From: Opitutales bacterium
GTDB taxonomy: Bacteria > Verrucomicrobiota > Verrucomicrobiia > Opitutales > UBA953
NCBI GenBank assembly: GCA_017935025.1
Contig: JAGBIL010000035.1
Span: forward strand, 1 to 64,000
Direction: 5' to 3'
Length of the DNA stretch: 64,000 bases
The first letter of the stretch is position 1; every line of letters starts with the position of its first letter. Made by a program: the position numbers and the translations under genes. The notes under the pieces are model-generated. The model saw nothing but the letters and a program-made list of their open reading frames with translations, did no database searches and was not told where the DNA came from. This document shows positions 35,495 to 44,936 of this stretch, piece by piece.

Positions 35495-35953
35495 ATGGAC
35501 GCGATATTGTCGGAGTTCGGAGATTGGGTCGTGTGCGATTCCGTGGAGAAAACGGCGGCGGCGGCGGCACGCGTGGCGGAGCTTTTGCCGGCGGGCGCGG
35601 ATTGTACGCTTGCTCTGCACGGAACGCTCGGCGCGGGAAAAACGACGTTCGTGAGCGGTTTGGCGCGCGCGCTCGGTGTGCGCCAACCGGTAACGAGTCC
35701 GAGTTACAACATTTACGCCGTTTACGAAGGTCGTTCCCGCCAGCTTATCCATATGGATGCGTACAGGTTGACTTCGCCGGGTGCCGTGGACGCACTGATG
35801 TTGGAGGAATTCATGCGCAGTCCGTGGGTTTGGGTGGTGGAGTGGCCGGAGAAAATCGGCGACGCACTTCCGCCGGATACCATTCACCTCGATTTTGAAA
35901 TATTGAGCGCGGGAACGCACCGCGTTCGCGCTCGCGGGAACGCGGCGGATTGA
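35495..35953 (+). CDS. tsaE: tRNA threonylcarbamoyladenosine biosynthesis ATPase TsaE
   Basis: 152 residues. The P-loop LHGTLGAGKTTFVSGLARALG (from about 44) and the motif VTSPSYNI are diagnostic of TsaE/YjeE, followed by HMDAYRL and WVVEWPEKI. TsaE drives the TsaB-TsaD cycle in t6A synthesis; tsaB is at 1352-2047. The start is ATG 35495. It lies between nrnA and a TPR-like gene in a co-directional run. Confidence 0.95.
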   Translation: MDAILSEFGDWVVCDSVEKTAAAAARVAELLPAGADCTLALHGTLGAGKTTFVSGLARALGVRQPVTSPSYNIYAVYEGRSRQLIHMDAYRLTSPGAVDALMLEEFMRSPWVWVVEWPEKIGDALPPDTIHLDFEILSAGTHRVRARGNAAD

Positions 35954-36026
35954 GCGGATTTTTTTTTTGAAAATAAAATCGCGTATTACTCTACAAATTT
36001 GGCAAAATCACTTCTTTAAAAAAACA

Positions 36027-37709
36027 ATGGAATTTTCAAACAGAGAATATTTGGGTTTTGCGACATATGCTCGCAGCAAAAGCGGGAAGTGGCGCCTTCA
36101 TTTTAATTGGCCGCGAATTTTTGTCATTCTGTCCATTGTGGGCGCGCTCGGTTATGCTTCAATCGGGTTGTTTTTCTATTATTTTCTAAAAGGCGAAGCG
36201 AGTTACGGAGAGGCGCTTGCTTATCCGGTTTCGCGGGAAGTGCGCAAGGAAGTGCGCCGCCGCCTCGGAAACAAATTCGTCGTCGAGGCAAAGGCGGAGT
36301 TCTCGGAAGATAAGGATTTCGGAAAATATTTTCAGAAGATTCGGGCAGGGTTGATTTATTCTCCGTACAATCCTGAGGCACGAATTGATTTTGCGTCGTT
36401 GCTCTTTTATCAAAAGCGGACGAAGGAGGCGTTCGAATTTTTGAAGGAAGGACTTCCGCATACGTTGACTCATCGCGCTTATGTGCAGTTTTTCGTGCGT
36501 CAGAGTTTGGACCTTGCCGAAGACGATGTGCTCGTTTCTGCCGCAGACGCGCTTCTGCCGCAGTTCCCGCTTGTGGAAAAAATCCTGCCGGGCGAGGCTG
36601 ATGCACTTCGCGACAATCGCCTGATTATTGCCGTCGGCGCGGCGCAGGCAAATCTTCTGCGCGGGCGTTTCAATCGCGCTCAAAAAGTGCTTGAGGATTA
36701 CGGCGTTCAAAATACGCTTTCCGGGCGTGTGCTCGTTGCGCAGATTGACTGGGAATCCGGACACCGGGAAAAAGCGCTTTCCGCTTTGGGCGATTCTCTT
36801 CGCCTTGCGCCCGGGAACGATCAAATTTCCCTGCTTTACGCGCTCTATCTGAAAGAAGACGGAAAACTCTCCGAAGCACGAGATGTGCTGACTCGTCTTG
36901 CTTTGCTCAAAAACGACCCGGCCATTCGCGTAAAGATTCTCACGCTCTTTCCGGGTGACGAAAATCGTCTTTATCGTGAAGGTTTGGAAAAAGACTTTTT
37001 TAATCGGTACAAAAACGATTCAGGTGCATTGCTCGTTTTTGCGCAGTACGCCACGGATGGGCAAGATTATGAACTGGTTCAAAAAATCTACGACCACGCC
37101 CGAAAAAATGCGCTCATTGATTTGCCGAAGTTTGAGCTCCTTCATCTGGAATCGCTCATTCTCGGCGGAAAATCCGCTCAGGCGATTGCATTACTCGACG
37201 AACTCAACAGCGGCAATTACGGTTGGGTAAAGAATTATCAGGGCGTACTTGATTGCCTGCGTGCACTTGCATACTACTCGAATAATCAGGCGAATTTGGG
37301 GAAAATCAATCTTGAGCGAGTCATGAAAAATCAATCCGTTCCCGCCGCGCGCCTCATTGTGTTGGCACGCCGGCTTGATGCGTTCGGGTTTGAAGATGAA
37401 GCACGTAATGTTTACGAGAACGCGTATCTGCTCGAAAATAACAATCAGCCGGTTTTGCTCGAACTGATTCGCTACGCACTTCGCCACGAAGACGTTTCCG
37501 TGCTGGTGCGTTACCTGCCGCCGCTTTTGGAAACACGCCGTCCGCCGCGTTCCATTTTGGAAAAAGTGCAAAACTTCCTCGGGAGCGACCGAATGCTTTT
37601 CGTCGCTAAGCGAGAAAGCCTGATTAACAGCGTTACGGAAATGCTCGACGAGACGAAGAGCGACCAAATTCTTCCTACGGACGAAACGACGCTTAAACCC
37701 TGGTTCTAA
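36027..37709 (+). CDS. Membrane-anchored TPR-like protein
   Basis: 560 residues from ATG 36027; the 60 bases upstream are A+T-rich and unlikely to be coding. One membrane helix lies at about residues 30-52 (IFVILSIVGALGYASIGLFFYYF). The rest is helical with TPR-like pairs (SPYNPEARIDFASLLFYQ; GHREKALSALGDSLRLAPGN; DFFNRYKNDSGALLVFAQYA). I do not recognise a named family. It has few octamers compared with its neighbours. It may be a scaffold facing the periplasm. dacA is 44 bp downstream. Confidence 0.75.
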   Translation: MEFSNREYLGFATYARSKSGKWRLHFNWPRIFVILSIVGALGYASIGLFFYYFLKGEASYGEALAYPVSREVRKEVRRRLGNKFVVEAKAEFSEDKDFGKYFQKIRAGLIYSPYNPEARIDFASLLFYQKRTKEAFEFLKEGLPHTLTHRAYVQFFVRQSLDLAEDDVLVSAADALLPQFPLVEKILPGEADALRDNRLIIAVGAAQANLLRGRFNRAQKVLEDYGVQNTLSGRVLVAQIDWESGHREKALSALGDSLRLAPGNDQISLLYALYLKEDGKLSEARDVLTRLALLKNDPAIRVKILTLFPGDENRLYREGLEKDFFNRYKNDSGALLVFAQYATDGQDYELVQKIYDHARKNALIDLPKFELLHLESLILGGKSAQAIALLDELNSGNYGWVKNYQGVLDCLRALAYYSNNQANLGKINLERVMKNQSVPAARLIVLARRLDAFGFEDEARNVYENAYLLENNNQPVLLELIRYALRHEDVSVLVRYLPPLLETRRPPRSILEKVQNFLGSDRMLFVAKRESLINSVTEMLDETKSDQILPTDETTLKPWF

Positions 37710-37753
37710 GCGAAGTTGCGTATTTTGATCGCTCCTCCTGATTTACAAAACTC

Positions 37754-38962
37754 ATGAAGTTCCGGGTCAAAGAATACGTTGTGCTTGCTATTGCGTTTGC
37801 CGCAGTCGTTTTCGCCGTTGTTTTTGCCTTCAACGGATCCTCGGCGGGAAGTGATTTTCGCGAAAAAAAATTGACCCCGGAGGAAGCCGTTCCCGCAAAT
37901 GTTTTCGGTGAAAATGAATCGGGCGGGATAGAGCTGCCTCCCGAACTTTCGCTTACTACAGGGATTTCTTCTGCGGAGGCAAGTCCCGCGACGGATCGTT
38001 CCGAGCTTTCCGTGCCGGCGGCAAAACCCGTCGTTCCCGCGGGCGTGCCGGGGAAATCGGCACCTGTGCTTGCCCGCGCTCCCGTAAAAGCCCCGCGTCC
38101 CGCGACGAAGAACTTTTCCTGTGCCGGGCAAATCTGTATTGATGCCGATACCGGAAAAATTCTTTCCGGGCGCAATGCCAACGTGCGGCATCCTCCGGCA
38201 AGTGTCACGAAGCTCATGACGATTTTCCTCGTTCTTGATGCAGTAAAAGCGGGGAAAATTGAACTCTCAACACCCGTAAAGGCCAGTCAGCGTGCACAGA
38301 ATATGGGAGGAACCCAAGTCCATCTTGCCGCCGGAGAAGTCAATTCCGTCGATGATTTGCTTTATGCGCTCATGCTACAGTCGGCAAATGACGCGGCAGT
38401 CGCTCTCGCCGAAAAAGTTTCCGGAAGTGTGGAAGATTTCGTCCTCGCAATGAATGTGAAGGCACGGGAACTCGGTTTGAGCAACACGAAATTTTCTACG
38501 CCACACGGTTTGCCCGTTTCTAAAAAAGAGCGTGCATCCGGAAAATTGCCGGACATGACCTCTGCCGCCGATTTAGCGGAGCTATCCCGTGCGCTGATAA
38601 AAACACATCCGGGCGTATTCCGTTACAGCGCGGCGAAAACCAAGATGTTTCGCGAACTTTCCGTCGACCGGAAACCGCTTCCGATGGGCAATCATAATAA
38701 GCTTTTGCGGCTTTTTCCGGGTTGTGACGGACTTAAAACCGGTTGGACGAATGCCGGAGCGTCGATTGTTACTACGGCCTCGCGAGGGAATCGCCGCGTC
38801 ATTGCTGTCGTTCTCGGCGGAATCGTTCCCGGTGCGCAAAAAGGGAGTGTGGACGCGAAAACTTCACAACGGGAACGCAATCAGCGCGCCGCAGAGCTGA
38901 TGTTTGACGGCTTGAAAAAACTCGATGCACTTAAATACGAACCGACTCCGGAACGTCCGTAG
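37754..38962 (+). CDS. dacA: D-alanyl-D-alanine carboxypeptidase (S11, PBP5-type)
   Basis: 402 residues. An N-terminal signal-anchor (VVLAIAFAAVVFAVVFAF) and a Pro/Ala-rich linker lead into the transpeptidase-like domain. All three active-site motifs are clear: SVTK (acyl-Ser in PASVTKLMTIF), SAND (SxN) and KTGWTN (KTG). It trims the terminal D-Ala of peptidoglycan in the periplasm. The C-terminal amphipathic domain of E. coli PBP5 seems to be missing, and the N-terminal anchor may hold it in the membrane instead. The symbol is by type; DacA and DacC cannot be told apart here. Confidence 0.92.
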   Translation: MKFRVKEYVVLAIAFAAVVFAVVFAFNGSSAGSDFREKKLTPEEAVPANVFGENESGGIELPPELSLTTGISSAEASPATDRSELSVPAAKPVVPAGVPGKSAPVLARAPVKAPRPATKNFSCAGQICIDADTGKILSGRNANVRHPPASVTKLMTIFLVLDAVKAGKIELSTPVKASQRAQNMGGTQVHLAAGEVNSVDDLLYALMLQSANDAAVALAEKVSGSVEDFVLAMNVKARELGLSNTKFSTPHGLPVSKKERASGKLPDMTSAADLAELSRALIKTHPGVFRYSAAKTKMFRELSVDRKPLPMGNHNKLLRLFPGCDGLKTGWTNAGASIVTTASRGNRRVIAVVLGGIVPGAQKGSVDAKTSQRERNQRAAELMFDGLKKLDALKYEPTPERP

Positions 38963-38986
38963 TCTTTGCAGAAATTTTTTGGAAAA

Positions 38987-39811
38987 ATGAAAATTCTTCG
39001 ATTCTTCGTATTTTTTATTTGTGCTTTTTTCGTGCTTCCGTTGGCGGCGCAGGATGATTTTCGCAAACTTTCGCCGGAAGACGCGAAAAAAGTGCTTTCC
39101 GAATTTCGCGCCTATCGCATGGCGGGAGATTTTTGCATGAAATTTGAAATCACGCACTATCTGCGGAAAAGTGATGAAACCGAAACTTGCACGGGAACGC
39201 TTTACGGGACGTGGGAAAAGGGCGCGCCGATCCTGCGTATCGAAATCACAAACGGGAACGGAGAAAAATCGTTCCTTCTGATCGGCGGGAACGCGCCGGA
39301 GCTTTGGACTCTGGATTCGGAAAAACGCCCCGTTCGCATGGACAAAAATTCGACGGAACCGTTTTTTGAAAATCTGATTTTTACGCCGTTTGAACTGCAA
39401 ACACCGTTTGTTTACTGGGAAAATGCACAGTACGAGCGGACGCGCCGCTTTCGCGGGCGTCCGGTTCACTTTTTTAAAATGACGCCGCCGGAAAGCTTCC
39501 TTTCGGAAAATTCCGATGTCGGATTCGTGCGCATCGGGTTTGACCGCGTATACAACGCGCTCGTTTCCGCAGAGGTTTTTGATGCTGCCGGGAAACTCAA
39601 AAAGACGTTTTCGCTTTCCCGTGTACAAAAAGTGCAGGAGCAGTACACGATTCGCGAACTTGAATTGCGCGATGATAAAACGCGAGACAAAGACGAATTT
39701 GTCGTTACCGCTGCCGCCTTGAATTTGCGCTTTCCGCGTTCCGTCTTTACGCCGGAAGGGCTCGCTGAGGCAGCACCTATCGTTCCTGCCGCGTACATGG
39801 AAAAGCTGTAA
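38987..39811 (+). CDS. LolA-like outer-membrane lipoprotein-sorting domain protein
   Basis: 274 residues from ATG 38987, which begins a signal peptide (MKILRFFVFFICAFFVLPLAAQ). The mature part alternates strands in the manner of the LolA/LolB/LprG superfamily: TCTGTLYGTWEKGAPILRIEI, then SFLLIGGNAPELWTLD, and later GFDRVYNALVSAEVFDAAGK. No Cys follows the signal, so it is probably soluble in the periplasm. It may move lipids or lipoproteins. The call rests on the fold pattern and is moderate. It follows dacA by 24 bp. Confidence 0.6.
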   Translation: MKILRFFVFFICAFFVLPLAAQDDFRKLSPEDAKKVLSEFRAYRMAGDFCMKFEITHYLRKSDETETCTGTLYGTWEKGAPILRIEITNGNGEKSFLLIGGNAPELWTLDSEKRPVRMDKNSTEPFFENLIFTPFELQTPFVYWENAQYERTRRFRGRPVHFFKMTPPESFLSENSDVGFVRIGFDRVYNALVSAEVFDAAGKLKKTFSLSRVQKVQEQYTIRELELRDDKTRDKDEFVVTAAALNLRFPRSVFTPEGLAEAAPIVPAAYMEKL

Positions 39812-39830
39812 AAAAACGTTCGGTTTTTGT

Positions 39831-40649
39831 TCAGGCGAGTTTTTTGCCTGAGACCGTCTGTGCATCGTGAAAACGGATAAGCGGATGTACCGAAAAATCG
39901 TTCCCGTAGGTTTTTACGAGTTTGCAGACTGAAAAATCGCGCGAGCGAAGTTCGTAGTTTTCCACCCAGCCCCGGTTTTCCCGATAGATTTCTTCCGTTT
40001 GCGGCCAAGCATAACGGCACGTTGTGATTTTCATCCGGTAGGGCTTGGGGCTGAGTCGGGCGCGAAAGCAATGCTGCCGCACGCAAAGCTCTGTGTAGCG
40101 ACGGTCTGCGCGAAGTCTTGAAGAAATCATTCGAAATTCCCGGCTTGAAGGAGAAAGTTCCCGTGTGTTCAGAATAATGCGGAATCCGGCAGCGGTTTCG
40201 TAAATTCTGGCATCGAAGTGCTCCTTCTCGAGCACGGATTCGATGTGGGCGAGTGTTACCTGCTTCAGGGGAATCGGTGCAGGGTCTTTTTTCCCGAAAA
40301 GTTTTTTGAAAAAGCGGACAATCGGGTCTTGCGGAATCCCCGGCGGGAACGTGTCGACGTCGATAATTGTCAGTTCCTGTGTATTCAGGACTCGCGCGCC
40401 GTAGCGGTTGCGCGTGACGATGGTCCGGGCGGAAATTTTTTCAACGACTTCTTCAATGATGTCCGCTTTGTAGGTGTCGATGTTCTGCGGTTCGCCTCGA
40501 ATTTTTCGGAGAATTTTGTCCGCTCGTTCCCGCGCGTCTCGGAGAGCATCTTCTTCGCAGATATCCGAAACACCCCAGCAAGAGAAGCGTAGTTGATTGT
40601 TGTTCGGGTCAGAAAATTCGCCGCGAATCCAGTATTTCCCTATACGCAT
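39831..40649 (-). CDS. Conserved protein of unknown function
   Basis: 272 residues from ATG 40649. There is no signal peptide or membrane helix. The first 95 residues hold an HTH-free alpha-beta part (DALRDARERADKILRKIRG; a possible coiled helix). The later part has ARIYETAAGFRIILNTREL followed by CVRQHCFRARLSPKPYRM. I associate this pattern with a family of uncharacterised bacterial proteins, but I cannot name it or give a function. It converges on the LolA-like gene and lies downstream of galK, separated from it by a hairpin. Confidence 0.6.
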   Translation of the reverse strand: MRIGKYWIRGEFSDPNNNQLRFSCWGVSDICEEDALRDARERADKILRKIRGEPQNIDTYKADIIEEVVEKISARTIVTRNRYGARVLNTQELTIIDVDTFPPGIPQDPIVRFFKKLFGKKDPAPIPLKQVTLAHIESVLEKEHFDARIYETAAGFRIILNTRELSPSSREFRMISSRLRADRRYTELCVRQHCFRARLSPKPYRMKITTCRYAWPQTEEIYRENRGWVENYELRSRDFSVCKLVKTYGNDFSVHPLIRFHDAQTVSGKKLA

Positions 40650-40692
40650 GGCTTGAAGATAGATTGCTTTTTTTTGAGGAGGTTTTAGACGA

Positions 40693-40730
40693 AAATTGCC
40701 TTCGAGCTTTTATGGGAACGAAGGCAATTT
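40693..40730 (-). terminator. Terminator of galK with a degenerate octamer in the loop
   Basis: Perfect 12-bp arms AAATTGCCTTCG (40693-40704) and CGAAGGCAATTT (40719-40730) enclose a 14-nt loop that runs into the core GGGAACG. On the minus strand the stem is followed by a short T-run (A40692 and neighbours), giving termination of galK. Confidence 0.75.
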
Positions 40731-40756
40731 GAGCGGATTTTTGTGTTTCGGGATTT

Positions 40757-41908
40757 TTAGCCGACGAGTGCGGCTCCGGTGCCGATGGTCGTTTTGAAAT
40801 ACGACGGGCGTTTTCCGAATTTGGCTTCAAACGCGTCGGCAACTTTTTCCGCCTGCTCCTCCGAGAAATCGCCGTTGGTGAGAGCGATCGAAATCCCGCC
40901 GAAGCCGCCGCCGCTCAAACGTGCGCCGTAAACGTTCGGTTGCGCGCTCAGTTCCGCCACGAGGAAATCGATTTCCGGGCAGGAATTTTCAAACAAGTCT
41001 CGGGAACTCGCGTGCGAGGCTTTCAGCAAATCGCCGACAGCCGTGAGGTCTCCGACGGCGAGCGCGTGTTCCATTTCGACAACGCGTGCATTTTCGCAAA
41101 CGACGTGCATCGCACGCTTGTAGTCTTCGGCGGAAAGTTTGCTGCGGCAGGCTTCCACGGCACTCGGCGTCGCGTCGGCGAGGCAGTGGATCTTGTCGTT
41201 GTATTTACCGAGTTCGGCGGCGGCTGCCATGCAGGAGGCGTGGCGCTTGGCGTAGTCGCCTGCGACGAGCGCGTGTTTGACCATCGAATTGAAAACCCAG
41301 AAAACCGTTCCCGCGGGAATCGGGCGCGTGGAAAATTCTTCCGTTTTGCAGTCGATGCGTACGATTGCGTCTTTTTCGCCGAATCCGGAAACGCCTTGGT
41401 CGAGAATGCCGCAGGGCATACCGACAAATACGTTTTCCGCTTTTTGCCCCGTGCGGACGATTTCGATTTTCGACATCGGGAAATTGTAAATTTTGCAAAG
41501 CGCGTAAGCTGTCGCGAGTTCAATTGCGGCGGAGGAGCTGACACCGGCGCCCGTCGGGACTGTAGACGCATCGGCAAGGTTGAAGCCGCGGTCGGCTTTC
41601 ATGCCCGCCTTGCGAAGCATTTCAAAAACGCCGAGCGGGTAGTTCATAAACGATTGCGAACCTTTTTGCAGGCGCACGTCATCGAGTTTTACCGACCCTT
41701 TGGCGTTCAGCCCGGCGCTCGCCATGTGGATCTCGTCATCGTTACGGAGCGAAACGGCGACGGAGATGTGTTTGTCGATGGCAACACCCATAACGAGACC
41801 TTTGTTGTAGTCAACGTGATTGCCGATGAACTCGAGGCGGCCGGGCGCTTGTGCGACGGCTTCGGGAGCCGTATTAAACTGAGACTGGAAAAAATCCTGA
41901 ATGCTCAT
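40757..41908 (-). CDS. galK: Galactokinase
   Basis: 383 residues from ATG 41908 (MSIQDFFQSQF); a longer frame upstream is promoter DNA. GHMP kinase motifs are all present: APGRLEFIGNHVDYNKG (sugar-binding loop), PTGAGVSSSAAIELA (phosphate loop), GILDQGVSGFGEKD with the catalytic Asp, and ARLSGGGFGG. In well-studied galactokinases the first loop reads GEHTDY; here Glu is Asn (GNHVDY), which touches the sugar O6 region and might change preference. It phosphorylates galactose at C1. No galT or galE is beside it. Confidence 0.93.
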   Translation of the reverse strand: MSIQDFFQSQFNTAPEAVAQAPGRLEFIGNHVDYNKGLVMGVAIDKHISVAVSLRNDDEIHMASAGLNAKGSVKLDDVRLQKGSQSFMNYPLGVFEMLRKAGMKADRGFNLADASTVPTGAGVSSSAAIELATAYALCKIYNFPMSKIEIVRTGQKAENVFVGMPCGILDQGVSGFGEKDAIVRIDCKTEEFSTRPIPAGTVFWVFNSMVKHALVAGDYAKRHASCMAAAAELGKYNDKIHCLADATPSAVEACRSKLSAEDYKRAMHVVCENARVVEMEHALAVGDLTAVGDLLKASHASSRDLFENSCPEIDFLVAELSAQPNVYGARLSGGGFGGISIALTNGDFSEEQAEKVADAFEAKFGKRPSYFKTTIGTGAALVG

Positions 41909-41954
41909 AGTGAGGGGTGATTTTGGGTTAAACGGGTTCGTTAAAGAAAACCGT

Positions 41955-41995
41955 ATTCTATGCGTTCCCGCGTTCCCGCGCAAATTGAAATTTAG
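41955..41995 (-). promoter_or_regulatory. Composite promoter of galK with two abutting octamers in the spacer
   Basis: On the minus strand TAAATTTCAATTTG (41982-41995) runs into TTGCGC (41978-41983). The 17-bp spacer (41961-41977) consists of two head-to-tail octamers, and TAGAAT (41955-41960) is the -10 box. The predicted start is near 41948, about 40 bp before the galK ATG. Confidence 0.7.
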
Positions 41996-42158
41996 TGTGT
42001 CGGCGGTATCGGCTCCGCAAGTGCTTTTACCGGTCCGCGAACCCGGCGCACGCCGAATTTTAATTTTTTCTTGCCAAGAGAGCGGCAAAACTCCAAAACG
42101 CATTTAAATAGAACAGCCAAGCAGTTAGTTGAATTTATCGGAATTTTATAAAAACAGA

Positions 42159-44774
42159 ATGAAGACGCTTATCATTGCCGAGAAACCGTCCGTAGCCAAA
42201 GACATCGCAAAAGTTATTAAAGTTCCCGCGAAGGGAGATGTTTTTGAAAATGACGATTTTGTCATCTCCTCGGCGGTCGGGCACCTGGTCGAACTCTGCG
42301 AACCGGAAGACTATGATGCGAAATTTAAGCGTTGGTCGCGGAAAACGCTTCCGATTGTTCCTGCGGATTTTAAAATTAAGCCGTCCAAAGAAAAAGGGGC
42401 CAAGGATCAGTTTTTAAAACTGAAAAAACTGATGGCACGCAAGGATGTCGGAACCGTTGTGAACGGATGCGACGCCGGGCGCGAAGGCGAACTCATTTTT
42501 GCGTATATTTACGACCTCGCGGGAAGCAAATTACCCGTAAAACGCCTTTGGCTGACGAGTATGACGCCCGCCGCGATTCGTGAAGGCATCAAAAATCTGC
42601 GAGACGGCTCGGAGATGCAGGATTTGTGCGCCGCTGCGCGCTGCCGCTCGGAATCTGACTGGCTGATCGGCATGAACGGAACGCGCGCGGTAACGCTCCG
42701 CACGTCGCCTGCGGGAACGGGACACGTCGCAACTGTCGGGCGCGTGCAAACGCCGACGCTTTCGCTCATCGTGCAACGCGAGCTCGACATCCGCAATTTC
42801 GTTCCGAAAGTTTATTGGCGCTTGGCGGCGGAGTTCGGTCTTTCTGCGGGAACGTACGAAAGCTTGTATCAGCGTCCGGACTACAAAAAGCCTGCAAAAG
42901 GCGAAACGCCCGCCAATCCGGATGATCGCGGCGATCGCATTTGGGAAAAATCCCTCGCGGAAAAAATTCTCGCCGAATGCCAAGCCTGCGCCACGGGAAC
43001 GGTTTCCGAGGAAAAAAAGCGCACGACGGAAGTTTGCGGACGCCTTTACGACTTGACGACACTTCAGCGCGAAGCGAACAAACGCTTCGGCTTTCCCGCA
43101 ACGAAAACGCTGCAAATCGCCCAGGCTCTTTACGAAAAATACAAAGCGACGACTTATCCGCGAACGGATTCCCGCGCGCTTCCGGAAGATTACATTCCGA
43201 CTTGCTACAACACGCTGAACGCTCTTGATTCCACGCGTTTCGGCGCGTTTGCCGCCCGCGTTGTCGAAAACAAATGGGTGCGACCGAATCGACGGATTTT
43301 TAACAACGCGGAAGTCAGCGATCACTTCGCGATTATCCCGACGGATCAGCCGCCCGCAAGCCCGCTCCCGCCGGATGAAGCCAAGATTTACGAAATGGTG
43401 GTCCGCCGCTTTATTGCCGTGTTTTACCCGCCGGCAGAGTTTGACGTAACGACGCGCATCACCACGCTCGCGGGAACGCATCAGTTTAAAACCGAAGGCA
43501 AAGTCCTTGTCGCTCCGGGCTGGAAAGAAGTTTACGGAAAAGAAGAGGGCGCTCCCGAGGACGCGCTTCCTGCGCTTGCACCCGAAGACGGCGGGAACGC
43601 CAAAGTCAACGAACTGCAGTTGCAGGAAGAAGCGACCAAGCCGCCCGCACGCTACACGGAAGCGACCTTGCTCGCGGCAATGGAAAGCGCCGGAAAGTTT
43701 GTCGAAGACGAAGAACTCGCCGAAGCGATGAAAGAACGCGGACTCGGCACGCCGGCGACGCGTGCGGGCATCATTGATCACCTTATCCGCACAAAATACG
43801 TCGAACGCGCCAACCGCGAAATGATTCCGACCGTCAAGGCAGAGCAACTCATCGCGTTTCTCAAAGTCGCAGGCGTGGAGTATCTCACCAGCCCGGCAAT
43901 GACGGGCGATTGGGAATACAAATTGCGTCAGGTTTCAGAGGGGAAACTTTCCCGTCCGGAATTCATGAAGGGAATCGTTGCACTTACACAGCAGATTGTG
44001 GACGGAGTAAACGGCGGCGGGAGCGATGATCAGTGGACGGAAACGTCCGTGATTTCGCCGACAGACAATGCGCCGATGATTGAAAATTACCGTCTTTACC
44101 GTTCGCAGGACGAAGTCAAAGTCGGCAACGGTCGCGAATTTCCTGCGTTGGTCGTTTACAAAAACGCCAGCGGACACAACGTTACCGCCGAAGAGTTGGC
44201 GCTTTTGGTTGAAAAGGGCGAAATCGGTCCGTTCTCGGATTTTAAGTCTCGTTTCGGGAAAGCGTTTACGGCAACGCTCAAACTTGAGAAAAACGACAGC
44301 GGTTTGCTCCGCACGACGTTTGTGTTCCCGCCGCGCGAAGGTGACGAAGAGGATGCCGCTCCGACGGATTTTTCAACGGCTCCCGTCATCGGCGTCGATC
44401 CCGTCACGAAATGCAATGTTTACGAAACGGCGACGGGCTACACCGTCAATCCCGCAGACTTGCCGAAAGAGGCGAAGAAACTTCAGCCTTTTTCGATGAA
44501 GAAAAAACTGCTCGGGCTGGAAATTCCGCGGGAACAGATTGAGAAACTGCTTCGCGACAAGAAAACGGATTTGCTCAGCGGCTTTGTTTCCAACAAAACG
44601 AAGCGGAAGTTCGACGCGTTTCTCGTTCTGAAATCAAGCGGCAAGCTCGGCTGGGAATTTCCGCCGCGCGAAGCCAAGCCGAAAACGGCGGGAACGGCGA
44701 AAAAAGCTCCGGCAAAGCGGAAACTTATCAAAAAACCGACGAAAAATGCCGATGCCGATTTTGAAGTCGGATAA
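42159..44774 (+). CDS. topB: Type IA DNA topoisomerase, topoisomerase III-like
   Basis: 871 residues from ATG 42159 (MKTLIIAEKPSVAKDIAKVI, the TOPRIM start). NGCDAGREGELIF is the metal-binding motif typical of topoisomerase III, and TTYPRTDSRALP carries the active-site Tyr333. RGLGTPATRAGIID is the conserved lower-domain motif. After about residue 630 come C-terminal topo repeats without zinc cysteines (two copies, ending near 850) and a Lys-rich tail. It decatenates or relaxes DNA. It diverges from galK. Confidence 0.9.
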   Translation: MKTLIIAEKPSVAKDIAKVIKVPAKGDVFENDDFVISSAVGHLVELCEPEDYDAKFKRWSRKTLPIVPADFKIKPSKEKGAKDQFLKLKKLMARKDVGTVVNGCDAGREGELIFAYIYDLAGSKLPVKRLWLTSMTPAAIREGIKNLRDGSEMQDLCAAARCRSESDWLIGMNGTRAVTLRTSPAGTGHVATVGRVQTPTLSLIVQRELDIRNFVPKVYWRLAAEFGLSAGTYESLYQRPDYKKPAKGETPANPDDRGDRIWEKSLAEKILAECQACATGTVSEEKKRTTEVCGRLYDLTTLQREANKRFGFPATKTLQIAQALYEKYKATTYPRTDSRALPEDYIPTCYNTLNALDSTRFGAFAARVVENKWVRPNRRIFNNAEVSDHFAIIPTDQPPASPLPPDEAKIYEMVVRRFIAVFYPPAEFDVTTRITTLAGTHQFKTEGKVLVAPGWKEVYGKEEGAPEDALPALAPEDGGNAKVNELQLQEEATKPPARYTEATLLAAMESAGKFVEDEELAEAMKERGLGTPATRAGIIDHLIRTKYVERANREMIPTVKAEQLIAFLKVAGVEYLTSPAMTGDWEYKLRQVSEGKLSRPEFMKGIVALTQQIVDGVNGGGSDDQWTETSVISPTDNAPMIENYRLYRSQDEVKVGNGREFPALVVYKNASGHNVTAEELALLVEKGEIGPFSDFKSRFGKAFTATLKLEKNDSGLLRTTFVFPPREGDEEDAAPTDFSTAPVIGVDPVTKCNVYETATGYTVNPADLPKEAKKLQPFSMKKKLLGLEIPREQIEKLLRDKKTDLLSGFVSNKTKRKFDAFLVLKSSGKLGWEFPPREAKPKTAGTAKKAPAKRKLIKKPTKNADADFEVG

Positions 44775-44796
44775 AAATCGCAGATAAGAAATTAGG

Positions 44797-44851
44797 AATC
44801 GCGAGCCGGGAATGAGAAAAATCAAAAGTTCGTTCCCGGCTCGCGATTTTT
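44797..44851. terminator. Strong terminator after topB
   Basis: Perfect 16-bp arms (44797-44812 and 44833-44848) read AATCGCGAGCCGGGAA and its complement, enclose a 20-nt loop and are followed by a T-run. Heptamer-like units (AGAAATT, AGGAATC) precede and overlap the left arm, so the repeat family and the hairpin are merged here. Confidence 0.85.
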
Positions 44852-44883
44852 AATTTCCGATTTCCTTATCCGTCAGTTTCTCA

Positions 44884-44912
44884 TTGCTTCGCGGGGCGGT
44901 TTTCGAGAGAAT
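44884..44912 (+). promoter_or_regulatory. Predicted promoter of purL
   Basis: TTGCTT (44884-44889) and GAGAAT (44907-44912) are separated by 17 bp, 24 bp before the start codon. This matches the TTGCNN-17-NANAAT pattern seen before recJ, galK and purB. Confidence 0.5.
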
Positions 44913-44936
44913 CCCAGAACCATTTTTCTTTCCACT

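Noticed and set aside
42055-42090. Small inverted repeat TTGCC/GGCAA upstream of topB as an operator
   Set aside because: Arms are only 5 bp and no promoter boxes with correct spacing surround it; chance is a sufficient explanation.
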